64,000 nt of DNA, taken from NCBI RefSeq assembly GCF_000179775.1, contig NZ_AEEB01000003.1:907719-971718 (forward strand). Direction: 5' to 3'. The translations under genes were made by a program, and so were the position numbers. The notes under the pieces were generated by a model, which saw only the letters and a list, made by a program, of their open reading frames with translations, was not told the DNA's origin and made no database searches. Source of the stretch: Ahrensia sp. R2A130. GTDB lineage: Bacteria > Pseudomonadota > Alphaproteobacteria > Rhizobiales > Rhizobiaceae. This document shows positions 23,263-33,168 of this stretch, in pieces; position 1 is the stretch's first letter; every line of letters starts with the position of its first letter.

Positions 23263-26200
23263 TCACACGTCCGGTTTGTCGCCGTAACGCTCTAGCAAAT
23301 GGTTGATTACTTTCGCAAACGCCATTCCAAGCGAAGCCTTGACCATCACCACATCACCGGAGCGAATTTCATCGGCCAAGATGGCCCCGATCTCGTCTGC
23401 TGTATCGCACCAGGTGACGTGAACGCCCTTGGTGTTCATCAGCGTGTCGCGCAGCGCGCGCATGTCCGACCCTGCCAAAAAGACACGCGAAATTCGGTTG
23501 TCGCTTATGGGGTCTGCGATGTCAGCATGAAGTTGCGCCGATGTTGCGCCCAGTTCCAGCATATCGCCCAGCACCGCGATGCGGCGACCGCCCGGTGCTG
23601 GTTCGCGGCTGCCCAACAGATCGAGTGACGCTGCCATCGAGGTCGGGTTGGCGTTGTAGCTTTCGTCGATCAACACGGCCGCGCCCTGCCCGACCGATAG
23701 CTTGTGCTGTTGCCCACGTCCCTTCACAGCTTCCATCTCGGCCAGTGCCAGCGAGACCTTTGCAAGGTCGGCGTCGAACAGTTTGGCCACGGCCAGAACC
23801 ACCAACGCATTTTGCGCGATGTGCCGTCCGGGCGCTCCGACCTTCAGCATGACGGGTTCGCCCATCACGTTGGCGGAAAGCGTGGAGGCGTGATCCATCA
23901 GGTTTAGTTTTTCCAACCGCACATCAGCGTCCGGCGCTTCGCCGAAGAGGACTGTGTTGGCGACTTCTGCTTCTGTTGCGCGATCGAGCATGATGGGCAG
24001 TCGTTCGTCATCTGCGTTCAAGACGGCAGTGCCACCCGGTATCAAACCATCGAAAATTTCAGACTTGGCGTGAGCAATCTCGTCCACGCTATCAAATGCA
24101 CCCAAATGCACGGCGGCGACGTTGTTGATGATCGCAACATGCGGGCGCGTCATCTGAACCAGCGGCGTGATCTCGCCAGGGTGGTTCATGCCGATTTCGA
24201 TCACCGCAAAGTCGCTATCGGCTGGCATCCGAGCCAACGTCAGCGGCACGCCCCAGTGGTTGTTGAACGAGGCGACGGCGGCATGAACATGGCCGCAAGC
24301 AGCAAGACCGGTTCGCAACATTTCCTTGGTGGTCGTTTTGCCGACGCTACCGGTGATCGCAACCACTTGCGCCGACGTGCGGGCCCGGGCGGCAAGACCG
24401 AGGCGCACCAGCGCGTGAAGAACATCATCAACGACCAGCAGTCTCCCGCAGTCACCTTCCAACCGGCCAACCCAATCCTTTGCCACGACACTGACTGTAG
24501 CGCCTGCGGCGTGGGCTGCTGCAACAAACTTGTGTCCGTCGTGAACATCACCCCGGATGGCGAAATAGGCGTCACCCGGTTGCAAGCTGCGCGTGTCGAT
24601 GGACAAGCCCGTGATCGCAATTTCTGTGTCGCCGTCCGGCAACCAACCTTTGGTCGCCTCACCCATAGCGTCGAGGGTCCAAAGCGGCGGCGTGTGCGAT
24701 TCCGTCTCTTGCTGATAAGACGCAACAGGATCGCCTTCAGCTTCGATCTCAGGCTCTACTGCAACAAGCTCTGCTTCCGGCTCGATATCTTCGACCACGG
24801 ACAAAGTTTCATGGGCGGTTTCCTCGACCTCATCTGCACCAACCTCTCCAGCATCATCCAAAGCCAGCGCTTCGCGCAAAACGGCATGGTCGGAGAACGG
24901 CAGCACCGTGTCGCCGACGATCTGCCCTTCTTCGTGGCCTTTCCCCGCAACAATGAGCGTGTCGCCACTTCCCAGCCCCTCGACGGCATTGATGATCGCT
25001 TCGTACCGGTCGCCAATTTCAGTCGCGTCAGGCGCGGCCTCCATAATAGCGGCGCGAATGCTTCCGGGGTTTTCAGAACGGGGATTATCATCGGTGACGA
25101 TCACACGGTCCGCCATACGGGCCGCGATTTCACCCATGATGGCGCGCTTGCCGGGGTCACGGTCGCCGCCGCAGCCGAAGACGAGAACGAGCTGGCCCGT
25201 CGTGTAGGGGCGCAATGCGGCAAGCACATTTTCCAGCGCTTCAGGCTTGTGCGCGTAGTCGACGTAACAAGCGGCACCCTCGGTGGTCTTGCCGATCAGT
25301 TCCAACCGGCCCGATGCACCTTCGAGCGTGGTCAGAGCGATAAATGCAGCCTTCGCCTCCATGCCCGAAGCAATCGCCATACCGGCAGCGACCAGCGCAT
25401 TTGCCAGTTGGAATTCACCCGCGAGCGGAAGTTCCACGCGATAGGTTTCACCGTCGCAAACCACTTCCGCCACCTGCGACGTGCGGTGCTGCTCGATGCG
25501 CTTCACCGCTATGAACTCGCCCTCACGACCGACCGTCTTCACATCCAATCCATGGAATTCTGCGTGGTCGATCACCCGCCCGCTGAACTCATCATCAGCG
25601 TAAATGACAGCCGGTTGACCGGGCTTCAGCAGGTCGCCGAAGAGGCGCAGTTTCGCGGTGAGATACTCTTCGATATCAGCGTGATAATCGAGATGGTCGC
25701 GGCCAAGATTGGTAAAACCGGCCACAGCGAGGCGCACACCATCGAGCCGCATCTGGTCGAGACCGTGGGAAGACGCTTCCATGGCGCAATGGGTCACGCC
25801 CTCGCCTGCCAGCTCGTCCAGCAATTCGTGCAGTTTCACGGGGTCTGGCGTCGTGAGCGATCCGTAGTCGGAACGGCCCGGCGCAAACACACCGGTCGTA
25901 CCAATCATCGCTGGTACGGCGTCGTCCTTGTGGCCCCAAATCTGACGCAGGAAGGACGCAACGGATGTCTTGCCAGCCGTGCCGGTGACAGCCGCAATAA
26001 TTTCGGGTTGGCGCGGATGAAACCGCGACGCGATATTGGCCAGCGCTTTGCGGATGTTGCCGTTTCGCAAAACAGGCACCGATATTTTTCCGATGTCCGC
26101 ATCGCGATCTGCAAGCACAGCAACCGCGCCGTTTTCCACTGCCATCGGCACGAATTTCGCGCCATCCTGGGCAGATCCGGAGACAGCGATGAAAAGCCCA

Positions 26201-26310
26201 CCGGGCTTCACCTTGCGCGAATCCACCGTAACGTTGGTGATGTCTAAGGCGCCCACATCATCGCGGGACGCTTCCGGCAAGCCGCCGCCTAGCAAGTCAT
26301 TCAAACGCAT
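23263..26310 (-). CDS. murEF: MurE-MurF fusion: bifunctional Mur ligase
   Basis: One uninterrupted frame of 1015 residues carrying two whole Mur ligases. Residues 1-482 are MurE: P-loop TGTAGKT (109-115), [10 protein letters not shown], and DDNPR (407-411), the meso-diaminopimelate recognition motif. Residues 483-540 form a Glu/Asp/Ala-rich linker with no fold apparent. Residues 541-1015 are MurF, starting PPLWTLDAM, with its own P-loop GSVGKTT (654-660) and [13 protein letters not shown] 26310 has GGAAGGA 6 bases upstream; frame further upstream is not MurE-like. Both active sites look intact. In most relatives the genes are separate with a short overlap; a MurE-MurF fusion is known in Bordetella. 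It adds meso-DAP and then D-Ala-D-Ala. Confidence 0.93.
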   Translation of the reverse strand: MRLNDLLGGGLPEASRDDVGALDITNVTVDSRKVKPGGLFIAVSGSAQDGAKFVPMAVENGAVAVLADRDADIGKISVPVLRNGNIRKALANIASRFHPRQPEIIAAVTGTAGKTSVASFLRQIWGHKDDAVPAMIGTTGVFAPGRSDYGSLTTPDPVKLHELLDELAGEGVTHCAMEASSHGLDQMRLDGVRLAVAGFTNLGRDHLDYHADIEEYLTAKLRLFGDLLKPGQPAVIYADDEFSGRVIDHAEFHGLDVKTVGREGEFIAVKRIEQHRTSQVAEVVCDGETYRVELPLAGEFQLANALVAAGMAIASGMEAKAAFIALTTLEGASGRLELIGKTTEGAACYVDYAHKPEALENVLAALRPYTTGQLVLVFGCGGDRDPGKRAIMGEIAARMADRVIVTDDNPRSENPGSIRAAIMEAAPDATEIGDRYEAIINAVEGLGSGDTLIVAGKGHEEGQIVGDTVLPFSDHAVLREALALDDAGEVGADEVEETAHETLSVVEDIEPEAELVAVEPEIEAEGDPVASYQQETESHTPPLWTLDAMGEATKGWLPDGDTEIAITGLSIDTRSLQPGDAYFAIRGDVHDGHKFVAAAHAAGATVSVVAKDWVGRLEGDCGRLLVVDDVLHALVRLGLAARARTSAQVVAITGSVGKTTTKEMLRTGLAACGHVHAAVASFNNHWGVPLTLARMPADSDFAVIEIGMNHPGEITPLVQMTRPHVAIINNVAAVHLGAFDSVDEIAHAKSEIFDGLIPGGTAVLNADDERLPIMLDRATEAEVANTVLFGEAPDADVRLEKLNLMDHASTLSANVMGEPVMLKVGAPGRHIAQNALVVLAVAKLFDADLAKVSLALAEMEAVKGRGQQHKLSVGQGAAVLIDESYNANPTSMAASLDLLGSREPAPGGRRIAVLGDMLELGATSAQLHADIADPISDNRISRVFLAGSDMRALRDTLMNTKGVHVTWCDTADEIGAILADEIRSGDVVMVKASLGMAFAKVINHLLERYGDKPDV

Positions 26311-26356
26311 GAAAAATCCTTCCGCCGTGCTGCTGCGGGAATCGCGTGTCGCTTCT

Positions 26357-28093
26357 CTACCTCGTGTAGGACGAAAGCGTGGCGGTGTCGCGCACCCGAA
26401 AGTCTGGTTCCACACCCAGCAGCGGGGCAGAGCGGCGCACGATCTCACCCACAACGGGCGCGGCGTTCATGCCAGCTGTCGCGTATTTCTTGCCTTTCTC
26501 AGGCTTCGGCTCGTCCACGATAACCAGCACAATGTAGCGCGGATCATTAACGGGGAAGGTTGCCAGAAAAGCGTTGAAGCGCTTGTCATTGGAATAACGC
26601 CCGTTCACGACCTTCTCCGCTGTGCCGGTCTTGCCGCCCACCAGAAAGCCCGGAACGTCGGACCTTTTGCCCGAACCTTTCAGCACGTTGAGGCGCATCA
26701 GATAGCGCATGGCATCCGTCGTTTGCGGCTTCAGCACCTGCTTGCCCGCCATCGCGGCAGCGTCCGCACTGCGCGGAAACAGCGTCGGCGGAATCAGGCG
26801 ACCACCATTGACCAGTGACGCGGCAGCAACCGCAGTTTGCAGCGGCGTGGTGGACACGCCATGGCCGTAGGAAATCGTGATCGAGTTCACTTTTTTCCAT
26901 TTCTTCGGCTGGGTCGGCTTGGCAACTTCCGGCAACTCGAAGCCCTGCATTTTATCCAGCAGGCCGATGCGTGTCAGAAATTCCTTGTGGCCGGGAATGC
27001 CAACGACATCAGCCATTTTCGCAGTGCCGATGTTCGATGAATAGATGAACACTTCCGGCACCGAGAGCACACGGCGCTTACCGTGAAAATCATTGATCGT
27101 GAAGCGACCGATACGCAACGGCTTGGTGGCGTCGAAACGCGAACGAAGGTTCACCTTGCCGCTGTCCAGCGCCATCGCTGTGGTGAAGGTCTTGAATGTC
27201 GAGCCCATCTCGAACAGGCCTGCACTCATGCGGTTGAGACGGTCTTTTTTCAGCGCATCGACCGGGTTGTTGGGGTCGTAATCCGGCAGTGAAGACATGG
27301 CGATCACTTCGCCTGTGTTGGCGTCGAGTACGACACCGGCGGCGGCGATAGCGCGGTATTTTTCCATCGCTGTCACCAGCGCCTGTCGGACAAAATGCTG
27401 AACCCGCATGTCGACGGAAAGCTGAACTGGCTTCAGCTCTTTTTTCACACCAAAGCCTGCGGCATGAAAATCGCGCAACCAGCTGTCATCGAGATGCTTC
27501 TCGATACCGGCAATGCCCTGATTATCGATATTGGTGTGACCCAGAATATGCGACGCTGTCGCGCCCCCGGGGTAGTAGCGTTTCGTTTCAGGCCTAAAGC
27601 CGATACCCGGCAGGCCAAGCGCCAGAATATCAGCCTGCTGGCGAGGGGTGAGTTCGCGTTTCACCCAGATGAAACCGGCATCGCCCTTCAAGCGCTTCAC
27701 CAGCTTTTCTTCTGGAAGGTCCGGCAGAACGGTGGCGAGCATGTCGTAGGTTTCCTGCGCCCGCTCGATCAATTTCGGTTCGGCAAACAGCGACTGGGTT
27801 TCGATATCCAGCGCCATCACTTGCCCGTTGCGGTCCAGGATACGTGGGCGTGTTGCTTCGATTGCCATATCAGCACCAATGCGCGCGCGAGGGCCGGTCA
27901 CATCGTCAGCAGCAAGATAAACCAGCCTGCCCTGAATGATCGAAAACACGGCCACGACACCGCACATGACAACGATCAAGCGATCGCGAGTTTGCGTGGC
28001 GAGGTCCTCACGACGTCTGGGGGCAGCGCGAACGGGCAGCCAGCGGGCAGCCGTGACACGGATCGATTTCAGTGTTTTCAACACAACGGTCAT
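26357..28093 (-). CDS. ftsI: Septal transpeptidase FtsI (PBP3)
   Basis: A 578-residue class B penicillin-binding protein that cross-links septal peptidoglycan. A short cytoplasmic tail and one membrane helix (about 39-60) precede the pedestal domain with [13 protein letters not shown]. The transpeptidase motifs are STFK with nucleophile S298, SSN at 352-354 and KTGT from 488. The C-terminus is basic and polar. The start forms a TAATG junction with ftsL (1-base overlap), so both are probably translated together. Confidence 0.96.
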   Translation of the reverse strand: MTVVLKTLKSIRVTAARWLPVRAAPRRREDLATQTRDRLIVVMCGVVAVFSIIQGRLVYLAADDVTGPRARIGADMAIEATRPRILDRNGQVMALDIETQSLFAEPKLIERAQETYDMLATVLPDLPEEKLVKRLKGDAGFIWVKRELTPRQQADILALGLPGIGFRPETKRYYPGGATASHILGHTNIDNQGIAGIEKHLDDSWLRDFHAAGFGVKKELKPVQLSVDMRVQHFVRQALVTAMEKYRAIAAAGVVLDANTGEVIAMSSLPDYDPNNPVDALKKDRLNRMSAGLFEMGSTFKTFTTAMALDSGKVNLRSRFDATKPLRIGRFTINDFHGKRRVLSVPEVFIYSSNIGTAKMADVVGIPGHKEFLTRIGLLDKMQGFELPEVAKPTQPKKWKKVNSITISYGHGVSTTPLQTAVAAASLVNGGRLIPPTLFPRSADAAAMAGKQVLKPQTTDAMRYLMRLNVLKGSGKRSDVPGFLVGGKTGTAEKVVNGRYSNDKRFNAFLATFPVNDPRYIVLVIVDEPKPEKGKKYATAGMNAAPVVGEIVRRSAPLLGVEPDFRVRDTATLSSYTR

Positions 28094-28479
28094 TAGCGTT
28101 GCGCCTCCCGTTCCAGCAATTCGCCAATACCGCCTGTCAGCACCGACCCATCTTTATCGGCGTAAATTTCCGCATCAGGCTCGGTTCGCTCGATGCGAAG
28201 CGCGGGCAGTTCCGTACGGTCGATGATCTGTTGCGAATCCAGTTCCTGCAGCTTCAACTGTTTGGCGTAGCGGTCTGCCAGAATTTGCAGATGGGCCGGG
28301 CTGGTCTCCAACGCCCAATCAGCCTGAAGCAATGCGATCTTCCGATTCTGGGCCACGATCTGAGCGTTCAGCGAGCGCATGCCTTTTGCCGCAGCCTCTG
28401 CCTCGTATTTGATTTGGAACGTGTAAACCGCACCGCAAATAGCAGTCGCAAGCAGAACAGCGTCAGTGATGCGGATCAT
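28093..28479 (-). CDS. ftsL: FtsL-like division protein
   Basis: A 128-residue bitopic protein: one membrane helix at about 5-22 (AVLLATAICGAVYTF), then a heptad-like helix rich in A, E, K and Q (25-65) and a polar tail. Sequence similarity to enteric FtsL is low, as always for this family; the call rests on size, topology and position between rsmH and ftsI. FtsL pairs with FtsB-type coiled coils and FtsQ in the divisome. The start is 12 bases from the rsmH stop. Confidence 0.8.
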   Translation of the reverse strand: MIRITDAVLLATAICGAVYTFQIKYEAEAAAKGMRSLNAQIVAQNRKIALLQADWALETSPAHLQILADRYAKQLKLQELDSQQIIDRTELPALRIERTEPDAEIYADKDGSVLTGGIGELLEREAQR

Positions 28480-28491
28480 CTCAAAAATGCC

Positions 28492-29508
28492 TTAGCTTGT
28501 AGAAATGGAAGCAGGATCGGGCAAACGCGGCAGCCCGAATATAGAAAGATCATCGCCATTTGAATTAACCCGTGGCGGTTCTTCAGTGCGAACAGCCCAC
28601 CGCAACTTCGCAGAACGGGCGCGCGGGTTTATTTCAGCTTCCGCAGCAGAAGCCGAAATTGCGCCACGCTTGATCTGGTTGAATGTCGGCGTGGTGATAT
28701 CGACCACCGGCATGTGCCGCGAACCGCTCGCCTGCTCTGCACGGTCTTTCAGAAAAATCTTCACCAGCCGGTCTTCCAGCGAATGGAACGTCACCACCAC
28801 CAACCGTCCGCCGGGAACGAGAACGCGCTCCGCTGCCAGCAGCGCCTGCGCCAGCTGGTCCAACTCGCCGTTGACGAAAATACGCAGCGCCTGAAACGTG
28901 CGGGTGGCGGGATGGATCTTATCCTTCGCCTTACGGCTCAAAACTTTTTCGACCAGCGACGCCAATTGAAGCGTGGTCTCGAAGGGGCGCTTGGCGCGGT
29001 CTTCAACGATCTGCGCGGAAACGCGGGATGCCTGTCGCTCTTCGCCCAAAATACCGATGACGCGGGTCAGGTCATTGCGGGGCAGCAGGTTCACAACATC
29101 GGCAGCCGACGGCCCGCTTTGCTCCATTCGCATGTCCAGCGGACCATCGCGCAGGAAGGAAAAGCCACGTTCAGCCTGATCGATCTGCATGGAGGACACG
29201 CCAATATCGGCAACCACGCCATCAACGGTCTCGTGACCGGCAGAGCGACAAATTTTGTCGAGTTGAGAAAAACGGCCGTGGTGTAGAGTTAGGCTGCCAT
29301 CGAATTCTGCTAGCATGGGTTGCGCTGCCGCCACGGCATCAGGGTCACGGTCGATACCAATCACCGTTGCACCGCCACCCAGCATGGCGCGGCTGTAGCC
29401 GCCAGCACCGAAGGTTGCGTCAACGATGGTGGAGCCATCAAGCGGACGAAGCGCGCGAAGCACTTCCTCCAGCATGACAGGAATGTGGGGTTGGTCGGGC
29501 GTGCTCAT
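28492..29508 (-). CDS. rsmH: 16S rRNA (cytosine-1402-N4)-methyltransferase
   Basis: A 338-residue SAM-dependent methyltransferase (MraW) acting on C1402 of 16S r[13 protein letters not shown] starts the protein, the SAM-binding motif [14 protein letters not shown] is at about 30-43, and [22 protein letters not shown] and [11 protein letters not shown] follow. ATG 29508 was chosen by homology; a long GC-rich open frame upstream is not coding. It is the first gene of the dcw run here: the usual upstream mraZ is absent and rnpB comes instead. Confidence 0.95.
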   Translation of the reverse strand: MSTPDQPHIPVMLEEVLRALRPLDGSTIVDATFGAGGYSRAMLGGGATVIGIDRDPDAVAAAQPMLAEFDGSLTLHHGRFSQLDKICRSAGHETVDGVVADIGVSSMQIDQAERGFSFLRDGPLDMRMEQSGPSAADVVNLLPRNDLTRVIGILGEERQASRVSAQIVEDRAKRPFETTLQLASLVEKVLSRKAKDKIHPATRTFQALRIFVNGELDQLAQALLAAERVLVPGGRLVVVTFHSLEDRLVKIFLKDRAEQASGSRHMPVVDITTPTFNQIKRGAISASAAEAEINPRARSAKLRWAVRTEEPPRVNSNGDDLSIFGLPRLPDPASISTS

Positions 29509-29773
29509 GTTTGGTGCACCGGGAAGACGAAGACGTTTCGTATCGCGGCCTGCGCGAAGCTGCGCCCTACCCGCACGGCTAAGCGCGTAACTGCGGCCCA
29601 AAACAGAAGTGGAGGGCAAACGAAGGCGCGTCGTAACGTCTGCCCCACCTGCCCCTCGATCATCACTGCCTGCCACAAGAGATTTCCACCATTCCCGTCT
29701 GCGCGCACGCGCACCTTCACGAACCAATGCTCGCGGTTAAGAGAAGATGAAGCCTGAAGGTTAAGGGAGCGTT
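29509..29773 (-). other. Gene-free leader between rnpB and rsmH, where mraZ is expected
   Basis: About 265 bases without a supported gene. No stretch reads like MraZ (143-residue AbrB-like protein) in any frame, and the space is too short for it. Two TTAACC half-sites occur on the minus strand near 29733 and 29757, but not at CtrA spacing. This should hold the promoter of the rsmH-led operon; no clear -35/-10 was chosen. Confidence 0.45.
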
Positions 29774-29798
29774 GAAATACGCCATGATATGTGGCGTA
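29774..29798 (-). terminator. Terminator-like hairpin after rnpB
   Basis: On the minus strand TACGCC (loop ACATATCAT) GGCGTA is followed by TTTC, a few bases beyond the 3' end of RNase P RNA; TTCTTTT also stands just before the stem. A short but well-placed intrinsic terminator. Confidence 0.55.
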
Positions 29799-29802
29799 AA
29801 AG

Positions 29803-30226
29803 AAGGCACCAGCTGGCCTGTAAGCCGGGTTCTGTAACCGCCATGCGCAAGCGCAAAACGGCTGACGACCATTCATCTGGGATGACGCTTGCGCGCCACC
29901 TCGGTGCAACCTACCCGGACACGCAAAAGCCTGAAAACCGGCCCGATCCAGTTGCCCGAACCTCACGTGTCCCTATTCGGTTTTGCTCCCGGTGGGGTTT
30001 GCCGTGCCAAGCGTGTTGCCACGCCTGCGGTGGGCTCTTACCCCACCCTTTCACCCTTGCCGGCACTCCCGAAGAAGCTGGCCGGTGGTCTGCTTTCTGT
30101 TGCACTTTCCCTGGGGTCACCCCCGCCGGACGTTATCCGGCACCGTGTTTCCATGGAGCCCGGACTTTCCTCCCCGCACCCCTTTCGGTTCTGTGCAGGG
30201 CGGCCGTCCAGCCAGCTGGTGGCCGC
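29803..30226 (-). ncRNA. rnpB: RNase P RNA (type A)
   Basis: The catalytic RNA that trims tRNA 5' ends. The canonical block GAGGAAAGTCCGGGCTCCA lies near the 5' end on the minus strand (about 30152-30171), and the 3' part reads ACAGAACCCGGCTTACAGG (about 29816-29834), its universal counterpart. Helix P1 is visible as CACCAGCTGGC at the 5' end (about 30212-30222) pairing perfectly with GCCAGCTGGTG at the 3' end (about 29808-29818). The length of roughly 420 nucleotides fits alphaproteobacterial RNA. Exact ends are estimated from P1. Confidence 0.95.
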
Positions 30227-30255
30227 GTTGTGCGGGGTGGATGACGGCGGGTCAA
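30227..30255 (-). promoter_or_regulatory. Possible rnpB promoter
   Basis: On the minus strand TTGACC (30250-30255) is followed after 17 bases by CACAAC (30227-30232), just ahead of the RNase P RNA 5' end. The -35 is good and the -10 poor; position is the main support. Confidence 0.35.
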
Positions 30256-30361
30256 ACGAAAACAGCAATGCCGGAGCGGCTACACCAGCGGCAACGTCAT
30301 TACGTGCGCTCAATCGAGGTGGTAACAACTCCTCGATCTTCCAACCAAACAGGCCAGCCAC

Positions 30362-30586
30362 ATGCGAGATTCGCTGCAAACGAAAATTATCGAGGTGTGC
30401 GACAAGAAGATCGAAAAGAAGGGGGAAACCGTTGGATTATCGTTCTACGCGTTTTTCAAGAACCGTAACGATGACCCTGAACTTCTGATGGAAGCGGCAA
30501 CCTGGTGGATTTCAACGCACCGGTTAGATCATTTTGAAAAAGCGCTGAAGATCAAAAAACTAGTGCAGTCAGAGCCCGCTACCTAA
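30362..30586 (+). CDS. DUF6500 family small protein
   Basis: A 74-residue protein. The pattern 'MR.SL..KIIEVC..Ki..KG..VG.SFYAFF.N.NDDPELLMEAA.WWI.THRLDHFEKA.KI' is, as I remember it, that of a small conserved family of unknown function (DUF6500). The density of conserved aromatic and acidic residues argues for a real gene although the ribosome site is weak. It stands alone on the plus strand, divergent from rnpB, and stops one base from the convergent transglycosylase gene. No function can be proposed. Confidence 0.75.
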   Translation: MRDSLQTKIIEVCDKKIEKKGETVGLSFYAFFKNRNDDPELLMEAATWWISTHRLDHFEKALKIKKLVQSEPAT

Positions 30587-30587
30587 T

Positions 30588-31391
30588 TCAGCCTTTTGCG
30601 AGAATGCCCTTAACCCGCGCACAATATTTGCGGCTGATCTTGTTCATTTTCTTCGCACCGTGACCGGCGTTATATTTCAGGATCGTACCGCAGGTTGAGC
30701 CACCACCGAGGCGGTGCGCCTTGCCGAGATATTTCATGCCATATTTGATGTTGGTCTCAGGATTGTAGAGAGCACCCATCTTACCTTTGTAGCCAATGTA
30801 GCGGGCGGTCGTTGGCATGATCTGCATCAAGCCGATTTCACCGGCGGCACCACGGGCCTTGGCTTTGAAGTTGCTTTCGACCTGAACAACAGCCTTGGCC
30901 AAACGATAAGGAATGCCGTTCGCCTTGGCGTGACGGCGAATAATGCTGGAATATTTCGAGTAGCGGGAATTCATCGCCTTTTGCGGTGTCTGGCGCTTAG
31001 ATTTTGTTTCCGCTGCAGGCTTGATCGCGGCGCTGGCAGCGTTCTTTTCCCATTTCACACCCGGCAGAAGCGATGTCTGCACGTTCTTGGCCTCGTCGCG
31101 TTTCGCACGACGCTCTTCTGGCGTCATCGCGGAACTGGTTGCTTCGTTGCTGAATGCGGAAGGTGTTTCACCGGAGGCTTCTTTTTTATCGGTCTCGGCC
31201 TGCTTCTTCTCTGCTGCACGCTGCTGCGGTGTGCGTGCTGAACTTGTCGCTTCATTACGGAGCGCTGTCGGTACGGAGGCTGTGGAAGCTTCCGGTCCGG
31301 AATAGGAACTAACTCCAACCTGAGACGTTTGGCATCCAGCGAGTAGTGCGCACAGGAACGCTGCACAGGCGGCGGAGTAAGCAGATTTCAT
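30588..31391 (-). CDS. Lytic transglycosylase lipoprotein (SLT domain)
   Basis: A 267-residue lipoprotein: signal peptide with lipobox LLAGC (lipidated C20), a low-complexity linker, and a C-terminal SLT/lysozyme-like domain from about 145 with catalytic E172 in VQVESNF, then GEIGLMQIMPTTA, NPETNIKYGMKYL and ILKYNAGHG. It cleaves the MurNAc-GlcNAc bond, giving 1,6-anhydro products. The linker carries two copies of NEATSSAxTPxxR (46-58 and 82-94). ATG 31391 starts the signal sequence; upstream frame is not coding. The neighbouring amidase acts on the same polymer. Confidence 0.88.
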   Translation of the reverse strand: MKSAYSAACAAFLCALLAGCQTSQVGVSSYSGPEASTASVPTALRNEATSSARTPQQRAAEKKQAETDKKEASGETPSAFSNEATSSAMTPEERRAKRDEAKNVQTSLLPGVKWEKNAASAAIKPAAETKSKRQTPQKAMNSRYSKYSSIIRRHAKANGIPYRLAKAVVQVESNFKAKARGAAGEIGLMQIMPTTARYIGYKGKMGALYNPETNIKYGMKYLGKAHRLGGGSTCGTILKYNAGHGAKKMNKISRKYCARVKGILAKG

Positions 31392-31551
31392 CTCGAATTC
31401 CCAAAGACTCGAAGGTGAGACGCCGACAGTGGCGAAGACATTCAGACGCATAACAACCATAAGGAGTCTGCGAGCTTGAGTGTCTGACGATGAAAGGGCG
31501 GACAGAATAAGGCAGCCTTGCCACAAACTTATCGCGCTCCGTAACATTTTG

Positions 31552-32334
31552 TTACATTGAGTCAGAGCCGTTTTTCAACAGCTTTGCGTCCAAAAGCGCC
31601 TTTAAGGTCGCAATTGTCGCAATATCAGCCACTCCATCGACCCGTTTGGGCCTAAAATGGCGCTGAAACGCCTCAACGACGTCTCGCGTCTTGCGGTCGA
31701 AGTTACCGCCACATTCCAGTCCATAACCATAAAGTTCAAGCATGCCTTGAAGGGCCTGAACCGGGTCTCCGGCGTCGCCTTCTTGAAGGAACAAACCTGA
31801 CGCAGCCTCCACCGGCTCCACCCAGAGTCCAACACCTTGCTGCGACAGCCACGACCAATCAAATGCTTCGCCGGGGTCGACCTTACGGCCGGGCGCTATA
31901 TCAGAATGACCCAATACCCGATGGGCTGCGATGCCATGGCGCTTGATAATATCGCGCGACAGATCCGCGACCGCCTGCATTTGCTCTGGCGGAAATTCCG
32001 GCAGGCCTGCCGGGTGACCGCCATTGACGATCTCGATACCGATGGAGCGGGAGTTCACGTCCTCGCGCCCTTCCCAACTGCCAGCGCCAGCATGGTGCGC
32101 CCGCAAGCGCTCCGGCACCATTTGCAACGTGCGGCCATCTTCAAAGATGAGATAGTGGCACGACACGCCGCTCTCTTCACAACACAACCATTTCAGCGCG
32201 CCGTCGCCGCTGTCCATGCCGGTATAATGCAGGAGCAAAATATCAGGCCCATCGACACCGCGCCGCTCGCCGAAATTCACGGCTTCTTCGATCCAGTCAA
32301 CGTTCGGGCTGTCGGCTTTGAATGAGTGGCTCAC
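31552..32334 (-). CDS. N-acetylmuramoyl-L-alanine amidase (AmiD-like)
   Basis: A 260-residue zinc amidase with an Amidase_2 domain (about 25-165) and a C-terminal peptidoglycan-binding helix bundle (about 185-255, QALQGMLELYGYGL...VVEAFQRHFRP). Zinc-site residues are visible: H36 in LLLHYTG, the HH of RAHHAG, and GHSDIAPGRKVDPG with the late H and D. No signal peptide is seen, so it may act on recycled muropeptides in the cytosol or be exported by an unseen route. Its start overlaps the DnaJ-domain gene by 4 bases. Confidence 0.88.
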   Translation of the reverse strand: MSHSFKADSPNVDWIEEAVNFGERRGVDGPDILLLHYTGMDSGDGALKWLCCEESGVSCHYLIFEDGRTLQMVPERLRAHHAGAGSWEGREDVNSRSIGIEIVNGGHPAGLPEFPPEQMQAVADLSRDIIKRHGIAAHRVLGHSDIAPGRKVDPGEAFDWSWLSQQGVGLWVEPVEAASGLFLQEGDAGDPVQALQGMLELYGYGLECGGNFDRKTRDVVEAFQRHFRPKRVDGVADIATIATLKALLDAKLLKNGSDSM

Positions 32335-33083
32335 GAAGCTTCGGTCGCTTGGGTCGATTTGGCATCGGGGGTTTCAGGTCGATGCAATTTCTCAATCGTC
32401 TCCCACGCCACATTCATCGCGGCCATTCGCTCATTCGCGATGGCCACGAATTCCGGCGGAACGCCACGAGCGATGAGCTTATCAGGGTGATTGTCCCGCA
32501 ACCGCTGACGGTAAGCGGTCTTCAACTCGTCGTAAGATAGGTCTGGCTCGACACCCAAAACGCGATACGGGTTATCCGCAGCATTGAGCATATGTCGCGC
32601 TTTCAACCCTTCGAAGGCAGCAGCATCAAAACCGAAAATAACGGAAATATCTTCTAGAAACAGCAACTCATTCTCGTGGATAAACGTGTCTGCCTTGGCG
32701 ATGTGAAACAGTGCATCCAGCACGTCGGTCAAAATATCGGCATCGGTCGGGTCGTCACCGGGAAACAGCGAACGCACCTGGTTGGCATAGGAATGAAAAC
32801 CAGCCACATCCTGTTTCGCCAGATTGTAGAGGCGCGAAACGTTATCCAGCTCGTGGTCCGGCACGGCGAAAATCTCGCGGAAAGCGGATACCTCGTCCTG
32901 CGTAACCACGCCATCCGCCTTCGCCATTTTTGCCGAAAGCGCAATAATGGCTACGGAAAAGGAAACCTTTCTGCGGGTTTCCGGGTCGCCGACAAACGCA
33001 GTTCGCACCTGTTCGACCACCTGCGTAAAAGCGGCAGGAACGGTGGTGCCCAGAAAGTCACCGATATCGGTCCAGATCGACAT
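32331..33083 (-). CDS. TerB/DnaJ-domain co-chaperone (DjlA-like)
   Basis: A 250-residue protein with an alpha-helical TerB-like domain (about 40-155) and a C-terminal J domain (171-235) carrying the HPD motif at 199-201, needed to stimulate DnaK. It lacks the N-terminal membrane helix of enteric DjlA, so it is probably soluble. It forms an operon with the amidase gene (ATGA overlap). The 85 bases upstream form a divergent promoter region shared with the EamA permease gene. Confidence 0.85.
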   Translation of the reverse strand: MSIWTDIGDFLGTTVPAAFTQVVEQVRTAFVGDPETRRKVSFSVAIIALSAKMAKADGVVTQDEVSAFREIFAVPDHELDNVSRLYNLAKQDVAGFHSYANQVRSLFPGDDPTDADILTDVLDALFHIAKADTFIHENELLFLEDISVIFGFDAAAFEGLKARHMLNAADNPYRVLGVEPDLSYDELKTAYRQRLRDNHPDKLIARGVPPEFVAIANERMAAMNVAWETIEKLHRPETPDAKSTQATEAS

Positions 33084-33168
33084 TTGCGAATCTTATCACG
33101 CAAGGGCTTTCGCCGCGAGACTGTTTTATGCCACGGCTGCAACTTCGCTGTGATGAGAGCCACCTGAC

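Noticed and set aside
24070..26247. A 725-codon open frame on the plus strand, opposite murEF
   Set aside because: It is a codon-bias shadow of the minus-strand murEF gene: no recognisable domain, and the minus frame has full Mur ligase motifs.
29789..30488. Several overlapping open frames across rnpB
   Set aside because: They cross the RNase P RNA gene, whose conserved blocks and P1 helix explain the sequence.
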